From Guillardia theta CCMP2712 (lineage: Eukaryota > Cryptophyceae > Pyrenomonadales > Geminigeraceae): 36,671 bases of DNA. The stretch spans positions 224,578 to 261,248 of the forward strand of contig NW_005434653.1 in assembly GCF_000315625.1 (NCBI RefSeq), given 5' to 3'. Both the position numbers and the translations under genes were made by a program. Positions 1-8,987 of the stretch are shown one piece after another (within the stretch, counting starts at the first letter, position 1; every line of letters starts with the position of its first letter). A model generated the notes under the pieces. The model was not told where the DNA came from and made no database searches. It saw nothing but the letters and a program-made list of their open reading frames with translations.

Positions 1-836
1 GGCGAGAGGAGCAGGAGGAAAAAGGTGATTTTCATGGCCCGGCAGAGATCTGGAAGGAGGAGATCCGTCGATTCTAGAGGGCCACACAGACCTCGCAGGG
101 GATCAGCGCCGGAGGAGTTGGTCTGGCACAGGTGAGGGCGGCAGGAAAACCTTGAACCTCCTCTAGTCCTTCCCCTCACCCCCGCCCCACCCCTCCTCCT
201 CCTTGCTTTCTCTCTTGTCCCCATTTCTCCCCTTCCTCTCCTCTCCTCTCCTCTCCTCTCCTCTCCTCTCCTCTCCTCTCCTCTCCTCTCCTCTCCTCTC
301 CTCTCCTCTCCTCTCCTCTCCTCTCCTCTCCTCTCCTCTCATCTGACCTCACCTCACCTCACCTCCTCACCTCTTCTGTAGACTTTTTCCAAGTTGTTCG
401 ACCATCGAATCAAGAAGTCTGACGATCAGATTGAGTTGAATCACGAGCTCATGCAGAGCATCAAAGAGCAGGTGGACTCTCCAACCACCACCACCACCAC
501 CACCAACCCCCCAACTCCCTCCTCTTCCTCATTCTCCTCCTGCTTGTCCACCACCACCATCACCACCACCTCCACCTCGTCCTCCTCCTCCTCCTCCTCC
601 TCCTCCTCCTCCTCCTCTCCTCCTCTCTTCCTTCCCTGATTGACGTTTTTCCACGATGATGTCATTTGTTCATTCAATTGATTTATGCTCGTTACCCCGC
701 AGAATGTTAAGAAGGTCATTGACCTACTCCAGAGAGGGGCAAGTGCAAACTTTAAGGAGGAGGTATCTCGTCGTCGTCGTCATCATCATCATCATCATCA
801 CCATCATCATCGTCGACGTCGTCGTCGTCGTCGTCG

Positions 837-873
<37 letters not shown>

Positions 874-2412
874 CATCCTCATCATCATCCTATTCATCAT
901 CCTGTTCATCATCGTATTTACTTCTTCTTAGGTAACGGAGACGAGTGGCAAAACTGTGAGCTGGACTCCCTTGATCCGAGCCTGCAGCGTCCGCGTTGGT
1001 GAGACGAATCCCTCGTTGGAGGAGGAGGGGGAGAACGAGGGGACGAGCAGAAGGACGAGGAAGATAGAGTGAAGGGAGAGGAGGAGGAGGAGCATGATGG
1101 GGCAGCGGAAGGAAAGAGGAGAAGGAGAGAGTTGGGAAAGGAAAGAGGCAGGAGGAGTAGAAGGAGGATAGCGGAGGAAGAGGGGGAAAGCTTGCAGGAG
1201 ATTCGGGGGAACATGAGAACAAGCACAGGCACGAGCAGGGAAAGGGAAAGAGTACGAGCAGGGCGAAGGAGCAGCAGCAGAAGGGGCAAGTGGCAGAGAA
1301 CAGGAGGAGGATGAGCAGAGATGAGCAGCAGGATCATGATGCTGATGATGATGATGAGGAGGAGGAGGAGGAGGAGGAGGAGGAGGAGGAGGAGGAGGAG
1401 GAGGAGGAGGAGGAGGGCACTGAGTGGGAGGGAGCAGACACGGGAGACCTGGGGAGGAATGTCATCGCTTGCAATCAGATCATCGACGCCCTCGTGCGAG
1501 CAGGAGCAGACGTGAACCAGACCAACGACTACGGGCGGACCGCCTTGCACTATGCTGCTATGGAGGGGAACTACACCGCAGTGATGTATCCTCCTGATCC
1601 TCCTCGCTCTTGCTCCTTGTCGTAGTCGACTTCCTCCACCACCTCCTTTTCCTCGATCCTCCTCTTCTTGGTTCCTCTTCCTCCTCATCCTCATCCTCGT
1701 CTCTACAGGATCTTGGTTCACGCTGGTGCCCCTGTTGACGCCAAGGACAAGAGCATCGCGACCGGCGCGTCCGGGTGAGGAAGCGAGCGAGAGGAGGGGA
1801 GGGCTGAAGCTGAAGATGCTCAGAGTTGTGATCGGAGCGAATGCTGCATATCATGCAAAGATGTGGAAGAAGGTAAATGCAGAGGAGGAGGATCCAGGAG
1901 GAGGAGGATCCAGGAGGAGGAGGAGGAGGAGGAGGAGGAGGAGGAGGGAGTGCAGGAAAGGGGGGAGGGTGGCAAGAGAAAGAGAAGCAGGAGGGGGCAT
2001 AACGAGGGTGGAGGAGGGGGAGGAGCTCATGAAACTTGATTCTTATTTTCACGTGCAGAACGAATGGGAGAAGGTTGTACAACTCCTGGAGCTCTACAGG
2101 TCCGAACGAGCATGCTGAGGAAGCGTAGAGGATCGAGCAGGGGAAGAAGCAGAGACGAGGGAGGATGGAGTTACATGCGAGAGTCGGTGGGAGGGAGGAT
2201 GAGAGCGTGGCGATGAGAGAGACGGATAGGAAAGAGGGTGTGGTACGGGGGGAGGAGACGGGGGGGAGAAGGGAGTGGGGAGGAAGAGCACGGGAAGGGA
2301 GGAGGAACAAGTGAAGCATTCCTTTTCACGTGGGTTGTGCAGCAACGAGAAGCCTCCCAGTCCGAACTCGAAGCCAACCCCGAAGAGCAAGGGGAAGAAG
2401 AAGAAGAAGTGA
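1..2412 (+). CDS. Ankyrin-repeat protein with lysine-rich tail (5' end outside window)
   Basis: Ten exons can be joined with every phase closing: 1-24, 99-131, 382-471, 703-762, 932-998, 1438-1585, 1709-1774, 1824-1872, 2059-2099 and 2343-2412 (TGA). About three ankyrin-type repeats are visible: VKKVIDLLQRGASANF, the strong unit with GRTALHYAAMEGNYTAV, and ILVHAGAPVDAKDK. A degenerate helix pair (EKVVQLLELYR) follows, then a Ser/Pro/Lys tail ending in five lysines. Ankyrin repeats are generic protein-binding modules, so the partner and location are unknown; the basic tail might bind acid or nucleic acid (inference). Introns range from 49 nt (1775-1823) to 439 nt (999-1437). The long ones are pure low-complexity sequence. 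The acceptor at 1437 could be shifted by a few codons. No start codon is in the window. Confidence 0.8.
233..340. repeat. Pentanucleotide array (CTCTC)n in intron
   Basis: About 21 uninterrupted copies of a CTCTC/CCTCT pentamer lie within intron 132-381 of the ankyrin gene. The sense strand is all pyrimidine, so it merges with the polypyrimidine tract before the acceptor at 380-381. Confidence 0.95.
770..915. repeat. TCG/TCA trinucleotide array in intron
   Basis: Alternating blocks of TCG and TCA triplets fill most of intron 763-931 of the ankyrin gene. Apparent His, Arg, Met or Val runs in the six reading frames here are translation artefacts of the repeat. Confidence 0.9.
1356..1416. repeat. 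(GAG)n array in intron
   Basis: About 20 GAG triplets lie just upstream of the acceptor used for the exon starting at 1438. The sense strand is purine-only here, the reverse of the first introns of the same gene. Another GGA-rich array is at about 1887-1947 in intron 1873-2058. Confidence 0.95.
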
Positions 2413-2630
2413 ACCCAGCAAGCGGACAAGTGCGACAGAGGAAGGGAAAGAATTGACGAGGAGGGCTGTAATGCGTGAGTTGTGAAGGTCTATCATGTAG
2501 GTATGTGTACAGAGGGCTGGGGAATGAGAAACGAGCACACCACCCAGTGAAGTTCCATTGTCTTGAGATTTCTTAGCGACTAATTCTTCTCTGCTTAACG
2601 ATGGACACGCCATGCTCATGGTTAATCCGC

Positions 2631-3003
2631 TTACCGGTTGCCTGCATCCATGTCAAATCCGTCCTGCTCAGTGGCAGCAGAGGAGGCTTACGGGAGTAGA
2701 AGTAGTCCCACTGGTCTCTTGCACGGCGCCAGTCGTCGTACGAGGCCCAGTTGTTGGCCTGAGAGAAAATGTGTGAGGAAAACTAGAGAGCATGGACGAG
2801 CAAGAATGCAGCAAGGAAGGGACGAGGAGCAACAGGCAGCAAACAGACATAGCATGAACGAGGAGCGGGTTCGATATGCTGACCACGCAACAACGAACTT
2901 CATGTCTCTGCTGTCATACCTGGTAGTAGGTATCCTCGGCCTTCTTGTAGTAGAAGCGAGCAGTCTTCTGATAGTCACCAGCCTGAGTGTAAAGGGCGGC
3001 AGC
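2631..3003 (-). CDS. Unrecognised protein, last three exons
   Basis: Minus-strand exons at 2920-3003 (28 codons, YTQAGDYQKTARFYYKKAED), 2692-2758 (NNWASYDDWRRARDQWDYFYS) and a tiny terminal exon 2631-2641 join in phase to end RNR-stop. The last intron (2642-2691) is 50 nt. If it is retained, the frame stays open to a TAA at 2573-2575 and adds about 39 residues. The visible part is rich in Tyr, Trp, Arg and Asp and looks helical, with a weak TPR-like feel in the first exon. I do not recognise the family. The next upstream exon is not found: the sequence beyond the acceptor at 3004-3009 offers no in-phase donor that I trust. The gene may be truncated or have a long first intron. Confidence 0.55.
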
Positions 3004-3009
3004 CTGCAG

Positions 3010-3744
3010 AGAGAGAATTGAGCATGTGCAAACAAAAGCAATCACTTGTCACCTTTTTCTGTTGTCGTCATTTCCATCAACAGCAACAGGCAGAAGAAGA
3101 AAAGATGTCAAAATCAATCAAGTTGGAATCACAAGAAGAGACGAAGCTTATCAATCCCTCCAAATCAAAATCATAACGTCCAAAACTAACGTGCGAAATC
3201 TACAGGTTCTAACCAGAACTAGAAAAAACTCATTGCTAGTCATCGAGGCAACGGTCCCAACTTCGGTAATCAGAGATCATTCAGGAATTGATCATGAATA
3301 CTGCATCCAAAAGTGTATCTTGTATCAGCCCACTACCTCTCGATATCTGTGATTATACAGCGACTGACAGATCTTACGTACGCAGCAAATTGAAACGCAT
3401 ACTTGCTCTGTCTCCAATACGACAATAGAAAAGAGAATTCATCCTCTTGTATCTTATTGATCTGGCAAATCTCTGATCTCTCGTCACAAACATTGTGTCC
3501 TCCTACCATCACTAACCCGCTGCTAGCCTTTCCAATAAGTTATGACTGCAATCTTTTTGTATCAAGCACCAATTCCATCACTCCTTACACTTTCTTGTCA
3601 GTGAAATATCATCCTGCACACGTATATTTTCCTCTCTGCCATCTTGCATCGCTCTTCTCTCCTCCTCTCCTCTCCTCCCCCTCTCTTACCCCGTAAAGAA
3701 TCTCGAGCATGGCGGCTTCTTGTCTTTTCCACGCGGCTCTTCGC
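3010..3744. other. Intergenic, nothing recognised
   Basis: Mixed-composition sequence with short ORFs only, no convincing exon, no repeat family and no RNA gene that I can identify. It should contain the upstream exon or promoter of the minus-strand gene ending at 2631, but I could not place either. Confidence 0.5.
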
Positions 3745-4180
3745 CCGACCCTTCACCCCACCCCCCACCCTCTACTGGTCAACATGACCCTATGGGGTGT
3801 ACCACAACCACTACCCTCCAGGGTTTCTTTTGTACCCCATCCTTCACTTGATCCTGCTCTATCACCCCCACATATTCATTCCAATACCCTCTGAATAGTA
3901 GGGTAGTTCATAGTTTCCACCCCCTATTACCCTTATGAACGCACACCCCTACCCTTCAAAAGCCATAACCACACAAAGGACCCCGGCTGACAACATCTTT
4001 CAGTACAATGGAACCCCTACCCCACCCACCCCTCTTCTCTGTGGTTTGGAACCCCGTATTAGAACAATTGTCTCATACCCTACCCCCAACTTTCTATCTT
4101 CGTACCCCCCTCTAGCGGTCGGTCTTACCATCTTGTACCACCCTATTAACCCTGTAGACTTCAACACCCCCTCCAGCCCT
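3745..4180. repeat. Degenerate ACCCCTACC-type tract
   Basis: The plus strand is packed with irregularly spaced ACCCC, CCCTA and TACCC words separated by 5-20 nt of unrelated sequence. There is no fixed period, so it is not a simple tandem array. Similar tracts occur at about 28070-28125, 33520-34000 and 34250-34450. It resembles strongly decayed telomere-type sequence, but it may simply be a compositional class of intergenic DNA. Confidence 0.6.
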
Positions 4181-4199
4181 CAAAAGAAAAGGGGTCCGT

Positions 4200-4610
4200 A
4201 AGCGAACCGGACGGCGGTCGCCGGGCCCTGCGGCCGCCGGACCGTCCGACTGACGGTCGGACGGCACTGCGGCAGTGACTCCGGGCCCCAGTCCGCCGGG
4301 AGTCCGGGCCCCGGCCCATGATTCAGTGTGGCCAACCGTCAGTCACGGTTCAACTTTCAGTTCACGGTTTGCGGCTTGGTTGCGCCCGGCCATGCCCGGC
4401 GCACGGCGCATGCGCCGGCCCGCCGCCGGGGCCGCGGCCGGCGGCGCCGGGCCTGCGGCGGCGCCCGGGGACTGCGGCCGGGCCCTCGTCGGACTTCAGT
4501 GCCGCGTTGTGCGGCGCGGCGCGCCGCGGTGGCCCCCGCGGCAAGTGCAGTCACGCGGCCGGCCCCCGGGCCCGGCGGCCCGGACTGGGACTCAGTTACT
4601 AGCCTACTAG
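4200..4610. other. GC-rich intergenic island
   Basis: Extremely GC-rich, CpG-rich sequence built from GGGCCC, CCGGGC and GCCGGC words, with interspersed CAGTGACT/AGTCACT words. There is no coding sense in any frame. It is one of five such islands (also 7470-7600, 8745-8945, 17555-17815 and 34545-34700), and all lie between genes. Confidence 0.7.
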
Positions 4611-5320
4611 TAGTCACTAGTAGTGGCCGCTGAGCCTGCAAAGTGACACTCGGACAGGCACTGAGTTACTTGCCAGTGACTCGTGACTCGCCGGTTGAAC
4701 GCCCGACTCGGAGTCCGGCACATTCCGAAGCCTAGCCTCCGAGGGGTTGAAGTTCCGAGTCCCGGCGGAGACTTCCGGGTGACCGTGGCCCAGTAGTAGT
4801 CATCATCATTCCGCGACATACCGGGCCCGAAGCTATTTGATGATCTTGATAATTGAAATTTTCTAGCAAGGCTTCAATCATATTGAAATTGGTTGGTTCG
4901 GAAATTGCCATTCCAGATTTAACTCGAGTTCACGGAAACCTCCTTGCATGCGACCCTTTTAGATGTCAAGTATTGAAGATTTATTGCCGTGTATTAATTA
5001 ATTGCTGTCCCAGGTCAGTTTGTACGATAAAATACGTACCATGGCAAATGTCTTTTGGAATTTTCTTCTGTTGTACCCGCATTTGCAATATTTTATAGTA
5101 CGTGGGTCAATCCAAGTTGCTGACAGCACTAGTAAAGAACTGTAAGGTTGTCTTTTACTACAGCGCGCCATATCCTCGAACTACTCCTTTTCAAGTTCAG
5201 GTCTACTCCGAGCCGTCAGCAAGGGTTTCACTCCGTCTCCTTCGGTGAATTCGGAAAAAGTTTGCTACAAGCCGATCCTATTTGAATAAACATTTCCACC
5301 TGTAGTAAAGTTGGATCCTG
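4611..5320. other. Intergenic spacer upstream of ORF copy 1
   Basis: GTGACT-rich sequence to about 4820, then AT-richer unique sequence. Small ORFs (for example 4853-5098) show no coding-like composition and no recognisable product. A TTAATTAA lies near 4994. No gene is supported. Confidence 0.5.
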
Positions 5321-5321
5321 G

Positions 5322-5329
5322 TATAAAAA
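5322..5329 (+). promoter_or_regulatory. TATA-like box of ORF copy 1
   Basis: TATAAAAA lies 157 nt before the ATG at 5486, followed by a pyrimidine-rich leader. Copy 3 has a TTTATAAA at a closely similar distance although the leaders are not alignable. That parallel layout is the main support. Confidence 0.5.
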
Positions 5330-5485
5330 CGGCCTACTCCCCTGCGCTGCTGCAACCAGTCTGCTCCCGCGACCACCTGCCTGCTCTTTTCGGCCCTGAA
5401 GCTAGATCTTGTGACCTCCCTCCTACATCTCTCTCCTTGCTCACATCCCCGAGACCAGTGATCCTTCCTTCTTCTCACATCCATC

Positions 5486-5785
5486 ATGACCCCCTGCCCC
5501 GCTTCCTTCCTCATCCTCCACGAGCAGTGGTCCCTCCCCCCTGCTACCCGTAGACCCAAGGCCTTCCGACTCTCCCCCGCCCAGCAAGCCTACGTCGACC
5601 GGATCGCCTCGCAGGCTCCCCCAAGACCGCCAAGCCGCCAAGCCGAGAGCCTAGCGACCAGCGAAGACGGGGCCATGGTGCTGCGCAACATTGCAGAGGC
5701 AGTGTGGAGGGCTCGGGACAAGGCTGAGAGGGAGGAGGGGCAAGAGGGGCGGGAGAGGACGGAGGGGAGGATCGTGGGGTACTGA
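5486..5785 (+). CDS. Short intronless ORF, family copy 1 (99 aa)
   Basis: The ORF encodes 99 residues beginning MTPCPASFLILHEQW and ending GRIVGY. It is intronless, unlike the host genes around it. The middle carries LSPAQQAYVDRIASQ, and the C-terminal third is a charged helix with many Glu and Arg. It has no signal peptide or membrane segment and I do not recognise the family. It differs from copy 3 (7896-8195) at about three of 300 positions, two of them in one short stretch and one in the stop codon (TGA versus TAA). The identity begins sharply at the ATG and ends about 10 nt past the stop. A TATA-like box upstream and AATAAA at 5824-5829 suggest a self-contained transcription unit. Its repeated intact frame argues for a real protein. 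Confidence 0.7.
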   Translation: MTPCPASFLILHEQWSLPPATRRPKAFRLSPAQQAYVDRIASQAPPRPPSRQAESLATSEDGAMVLRNIAEAVWRARDKAEREEGQEGRERTEGRIVGY

Positions 5786-6420
5786 AGGAGAGAAACAAAT
5801 TACCGTAGGGAAGGGAAAATATTAATAAAACTCTTATTCCAAACTTTTATTGTGTATCATTGCCTGTTGTGGAGTCAAAAGGAAACTAGAACTTTTTCGG
5901 ATACGGGTATTAAGCGAGAGAGCAGGGATCTAAACGAATGATCAGGAGAGACTGAAGGAATCCAAATCTATTGGATCATGAGAAAAGTACCGACTCTGTC
6001 TTTCATATCTACAAACTGTTTGTTGCAGATACTAACCCATCGACGGTTCATGCAATTTATTCTCACCTTGTCGTTAATCAAAACTTTGATCACTTTCTTG
6101 ACCTCAAAGACCATGGACTCAATTCTATGAATGTAATAAAGCACCTCCAGGCATTTCTGGCTCGATGGTTTCAGGTCATTTTCCTATTGTAGGAGACTGT
6201 AGATTTTCGATTATTGCAGAAGATGCATATTGGGTAAGGGATCTTTCGAAACAATTGAAAATCACAAGCAATAAAGTTTTTTATGAGCCGTCAGAAAATG
6301 TAGTCAGATAACAATCAGATTTGCTCATTGGAGCTTGAACAAGGCAGAGCCCTGGAAGCTGAGCTCGAAAAAGAAGACAATGGCAAAAAGCAGAATCCAG
6401 TACAGATCACATGTCAAACA
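5786..6420. other. Spacer between convergent ORF copies 1 and 2
   Basis: AT-rich unique sequence. It includes the AATAAA at 5824 belonging to copy 1 and a 73-codon open frame at 5971-6192 that I cannot link to any family or splice model. TTAACCCC occurs at 6433, but no matching inverted end is visible. Confidence 0.5.
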
Positions 6421-6537
6421 ATTTATATAGAATTAACCCCAAAAACTTGATACGGGGTTACGCTCTCCCTCCCTCTACTTCATTACACAACGAACAAACT
6501 CCCCTACTTCTTTCATTCTTTCCTCTCCTCCTCTCCT

Positions 6538-6834
6538 TCAGTACCCCACGATCCTCCCCTCCGTCCTCTCCCGCCCCTCTTGCCCCTCCTCCCTCTCAGC
6601 CTTGTCCCAAGCCCTCCTGCAAACTGCCTCCGCGATGTTGCGCAGCACCATGGCCCCGTCTTCGCTGGTCGCTAGGCTCTCGGCTTGGCGGCTTGGCGGT
6701 CTTGGGGGAGCCTGCGAGGCGATCCGGTCGACGTAGGCTTGCTGGGCGGGAGAGAGTCGGAAGGCCTTGGGTCTACGGGTAGCAGGGGGGAGGGACCACT
6801 GCTCGTGGAGGATGAGGAAGGAAGCGGGGCACAT
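6538..6834 (-). CDS. Short ORF family copy 2, inverted, probably promoterless
   Basis: This minus-strand copy encodes 98 residues nearly identical to copies 1 and 3. The homologous block begins at the TGCCCCGC of the family, so the normal first codons are missing and the ATG comes by chance from unrelated flanking sequence. A 3-nt in-frame insertion plus substitutions change the AVWRARDK stretch to AVCRRAWDK. The 3' flank matches copy 3 for about 60 nt past the stop, while the stop codon itself (TGA) matches copy 1. It also shares the CGCGGAGG variant of copy 3. No TATA-like box is visible upstream. It could be a silent duplicate or donor for gene conversion, though the frame is intact. Confidence 0.55.
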   Translation of the reverse strand: MCPASFLILHEQWSLPPATRRPKAFRLSPAQQAYVDRIASQAPPRPPSRQAESLATSEDGAMVLRNIAEAVCRRAWDKAEREEGQEGRERTEGRIVGY

Positions 6835-7742
6835 AATGGAAAAGAAATGCGATGATCTGAAGACAAGCTTCTAGAGTACAAGACTTGAAAACGAGGAGGA
6901 CGAGCACGTGCTTGGAGGGAACTTGTCAGACTGAATTTGGAGAGATTGAGGGAGGTGGGAACAGGGGAGGGAGGGCAGAAGCAGGGGAGGGAGAGAAGAA
7001 GGGAAGAAAGAAGGGCAGGCAGGCAGGCAGGCAGAGAGTGAACGAGCGATATGGGGGGATCACGGAGTTCATGATCAGGATCATGACATCAACTCTAGCT
7101 ATATTTTAAAATGCTTCCTTTACATTTCAAGTATCATGAACGAATTTCATTATTCTCCGAGCTTCACATTCGGTACCGTTCACCGAGTCGTCCACGGAAA
7201 TTGCGTGACTCGTGAGTGATCAAAGAACGGACCCCACCCCCCACTTTCTAGTACCCCTCATACTCCAGTCTAACGCTAGGGTACTGCTTCCCAGTGACGG
7301 ACTGTCACTGAGCCTCGGAGCGTCAAGGCTTACAGGGACTTTCCTCCGACCGTCCCTTTACTTCGCACTGTTTCGTTGGCTCAGCCGGTGCCCCTTCAGC
7401 GGCAGGTGTCGCACTCAGCCAAAGAGTCGGTACGGTACTATCTGGGCATCTAGTCAGTGACCCAGTACGGCCCAAGTTCCAGGATCCCCCCGGGCCCGGG
7501 TCTCGGAACTCGCCGGCCGGGCGGGCCTGCCGGCGGCGAGTCAAGCCTGTATGCCCGGCGCCGCCGGCGTAACCCGGCGACGCACTGCCGCAGCCGCTAG
7601 GATTCACAGACCAAATCTCGAGGTACGGAATCTGATTTTACTACACATCCCTGCATGTGGTAAACTGGAATGTAAACATGAAAGGCTCCTTCGGGACCGG
7701 AGCTGGCTAGAATCGCTCGATTCCTTCCGCCTCTTTCTCGCT
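6835..7742. other. Spacer between divergent ORF copies 2 and 3, with GC island
   Basis: Contains a purine-rich stretch with a GGCA tetranucleotide run near 7015-7034, then GTGACT-rich sequence, then a GC-rich CCGGGC island at about 7470-7600. No gene is supported. The 82- to 94-codon ORFs here lack any recognisable product. Confidence 0.5.
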
Positions 7743-7750
7743 TTTATAAA
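7743..7750 (+). promoter_or_regulatory. TATA-like box of ORF copy 3
   Basis: TTTATAAA lies 146 nt before the ATG at 7896, followed by a C/T-rich leader. The placement matches that of copy 1 although the surrounding sequences are not homologous. Confidence 0.5.
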
Positions 7751-7895
7751 CCCCCGCTCCTCTCCCCTCCCTCCTGCCTTGCACACAGCCTCCTCGCTCC
7801 ATCTCCTCCGTGTTAGCCGTCACTCATCGTCACAGCCAGTCTCTCCTTCAGTGACTCCCTTCTCCACCGTTGCTGGTTCCTTCTGCTTGATCGAC

Positions 7896-8195
7896 ATGAC
7901 CCCCTGCCCCGCTTCCTTCCTCATCCTCCACGAGCAGTGGTCCCTCCCCCCTGCTACCCGTAGACCCAAGGCCTTCCGACTCTCCCCCGCCCAGCAAGCC
8001 TACGTCGACCGGATCGCCTCGCAGGCTCCCCCAAGACCGCCAAGCCGCCAAGCCGAGAGCCTAGCGACCAGCGAAGACGGGGCCATGGTGCTGCGCAACA
8101 TCGCGGAGGCAGTGTGGAGGGCTCGGGACAAGGCTGAGAGGGAGGAGGGGCAAGAGGGGCGGGAGAGGACGGAGGGGAGGATCGTGGGGTACTAA
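7896..8195 (+). CDS. Short intronless ORF, family copy 3 (99 aa)
   Basis: The predicted protein is identical to that of copy 1 over 99 residues. The frame stays open upstream to 7551, but I start at the ATG at 7896 because homology with copy 1 begins exactly there and the TATA-like box at 7743-7750 lies inside the longer frame. The stop is TAA, and AATAAA follows at 8295-8300. The conserved block stops at the start codon, so the 5' leaders of copies 1 and 3 have different origins, or the coding part was homogenised by gene conversion. The function is unknown. The nearest downstream gene is the piggyBac-type ORF at 8988, about 790 nt away. Confidence 0.7.
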   Translation: MTPCPASFLILHEQWSLPPATRRPKAFRLSPAQQAYVDRIASQAPPRPPSRQAESLATSEDGAMVLRNIAEAVWRARDKAEREEGQEGRERTEGRIVGY

Positions 8196-8987
8196 AGGAG
8201 AGGAGGAGAGGAAAGGATGAAAGAAGTAGGGGAGTTTGTTTGTTGTGTGACAGTACGTGAGTGAGGGAATTTCCGATTATATACACATTTGTTTAATAAA
8301 TCGATTGATACGCAATCATTGCCTGAGAGTACTCTTAGACCAAACATTGAATTGGCTGTACAGAAAACATGGCAACAATACACGGGCAGCACAAGAACGT
8401 GTGAGTTGGCTGTTGCTTTCATTCGTCTCAAATTGATGAAATATCAATGCTGATGCTACATCGTGTACGAGCTGACTGGCAATTCTAGCCAGCTGCTGCA
8501 TGATAGCGAAAGCAATGAAGCAGCTCAGCTGTTTCACACCGCTCTGTGACAAACTCCGACGGTTTCTGAGATGCTCAGGAGCAGTACTGGTATGTGATTG
8601 CCGCGCGGCTGATACCGTTGGCTGATCGGAATTCTGACTGAATTTACTTGTCAAGTTTTCGTCTTGTTCTAACGTCAAAACATTCAATTCAAACAGTGAA
8701 GTACTGCTGGACTCACTGAGAGATCAGTCACGGTGAAGGCTCGCCAGGTCCCCCGGCCGGGCGGCTTCGGCGCTTCGGACGCAGGCCGGGCTCACTGCCG
8801 TGCGAGCTGCGGTCCGGGCCGCCGGGCCAGGCCCGGAGGCCCCCCGGCCCGGTGACCGCTTCCGAGTTCACTCAGACTCAACTTGCAACTTGCAAGGCTT
8901 GTTGAACCCCGGCGGCGTCACAGGCCGGGCCGGGGGCAGAAATGAGATTGGTATGAGCGGGTATGAGGTCACCTACCGACGGTTCTA
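8196..8987. other. Spacer with GC island before the transposase
   Basis: Holds the 3' flank of copy 3, unique AT-balanced sequence at about 8300-8700, and a GC-rich island at 8745-8945 with GGCCCGG words. I found no matched terminal inverted repeat or TTAA pair that would define the transposon boundary. Confidence 0.5.

Noticed and set aside
441-2119. Long low-complexity frames (poly-Glu, poly-Arg, poly-Leu, poly-Pro, poly-His) on both strands
   Set aside because: They come from trinucleotide and pentanucleotide arrays inside introns and are interrupted by splice-consistent exons.
4146-4160. TTAACCCTG resembling a piggyBac transposon end
   Set aside because: It lies in a tract full of CCCT words, and no inverted counterpart is found on the other side of the transposase. 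TTAACCCC at 6433 is likewise unpaired.
4275-4641. Overlapping Pro/Arg/Ala-rich frames on both strands in the GC island
   Set aside because: Open frames are expected by chance at such GC content. There is no domain, no splice sites and no conserved start.
4853-5098. 81-codon plus frame rich in Ile and Cys
   Set aside because: There is no recognisable family, and its AT-rich composition matches the surrounding spacer.
5971-6192. 73-codon plus frame between ORF copies 1 and 2
   Set aside because: It has AT-rich codon use unlike the host exons, no homology that I can recognise and no flanking splice or promoter signals.
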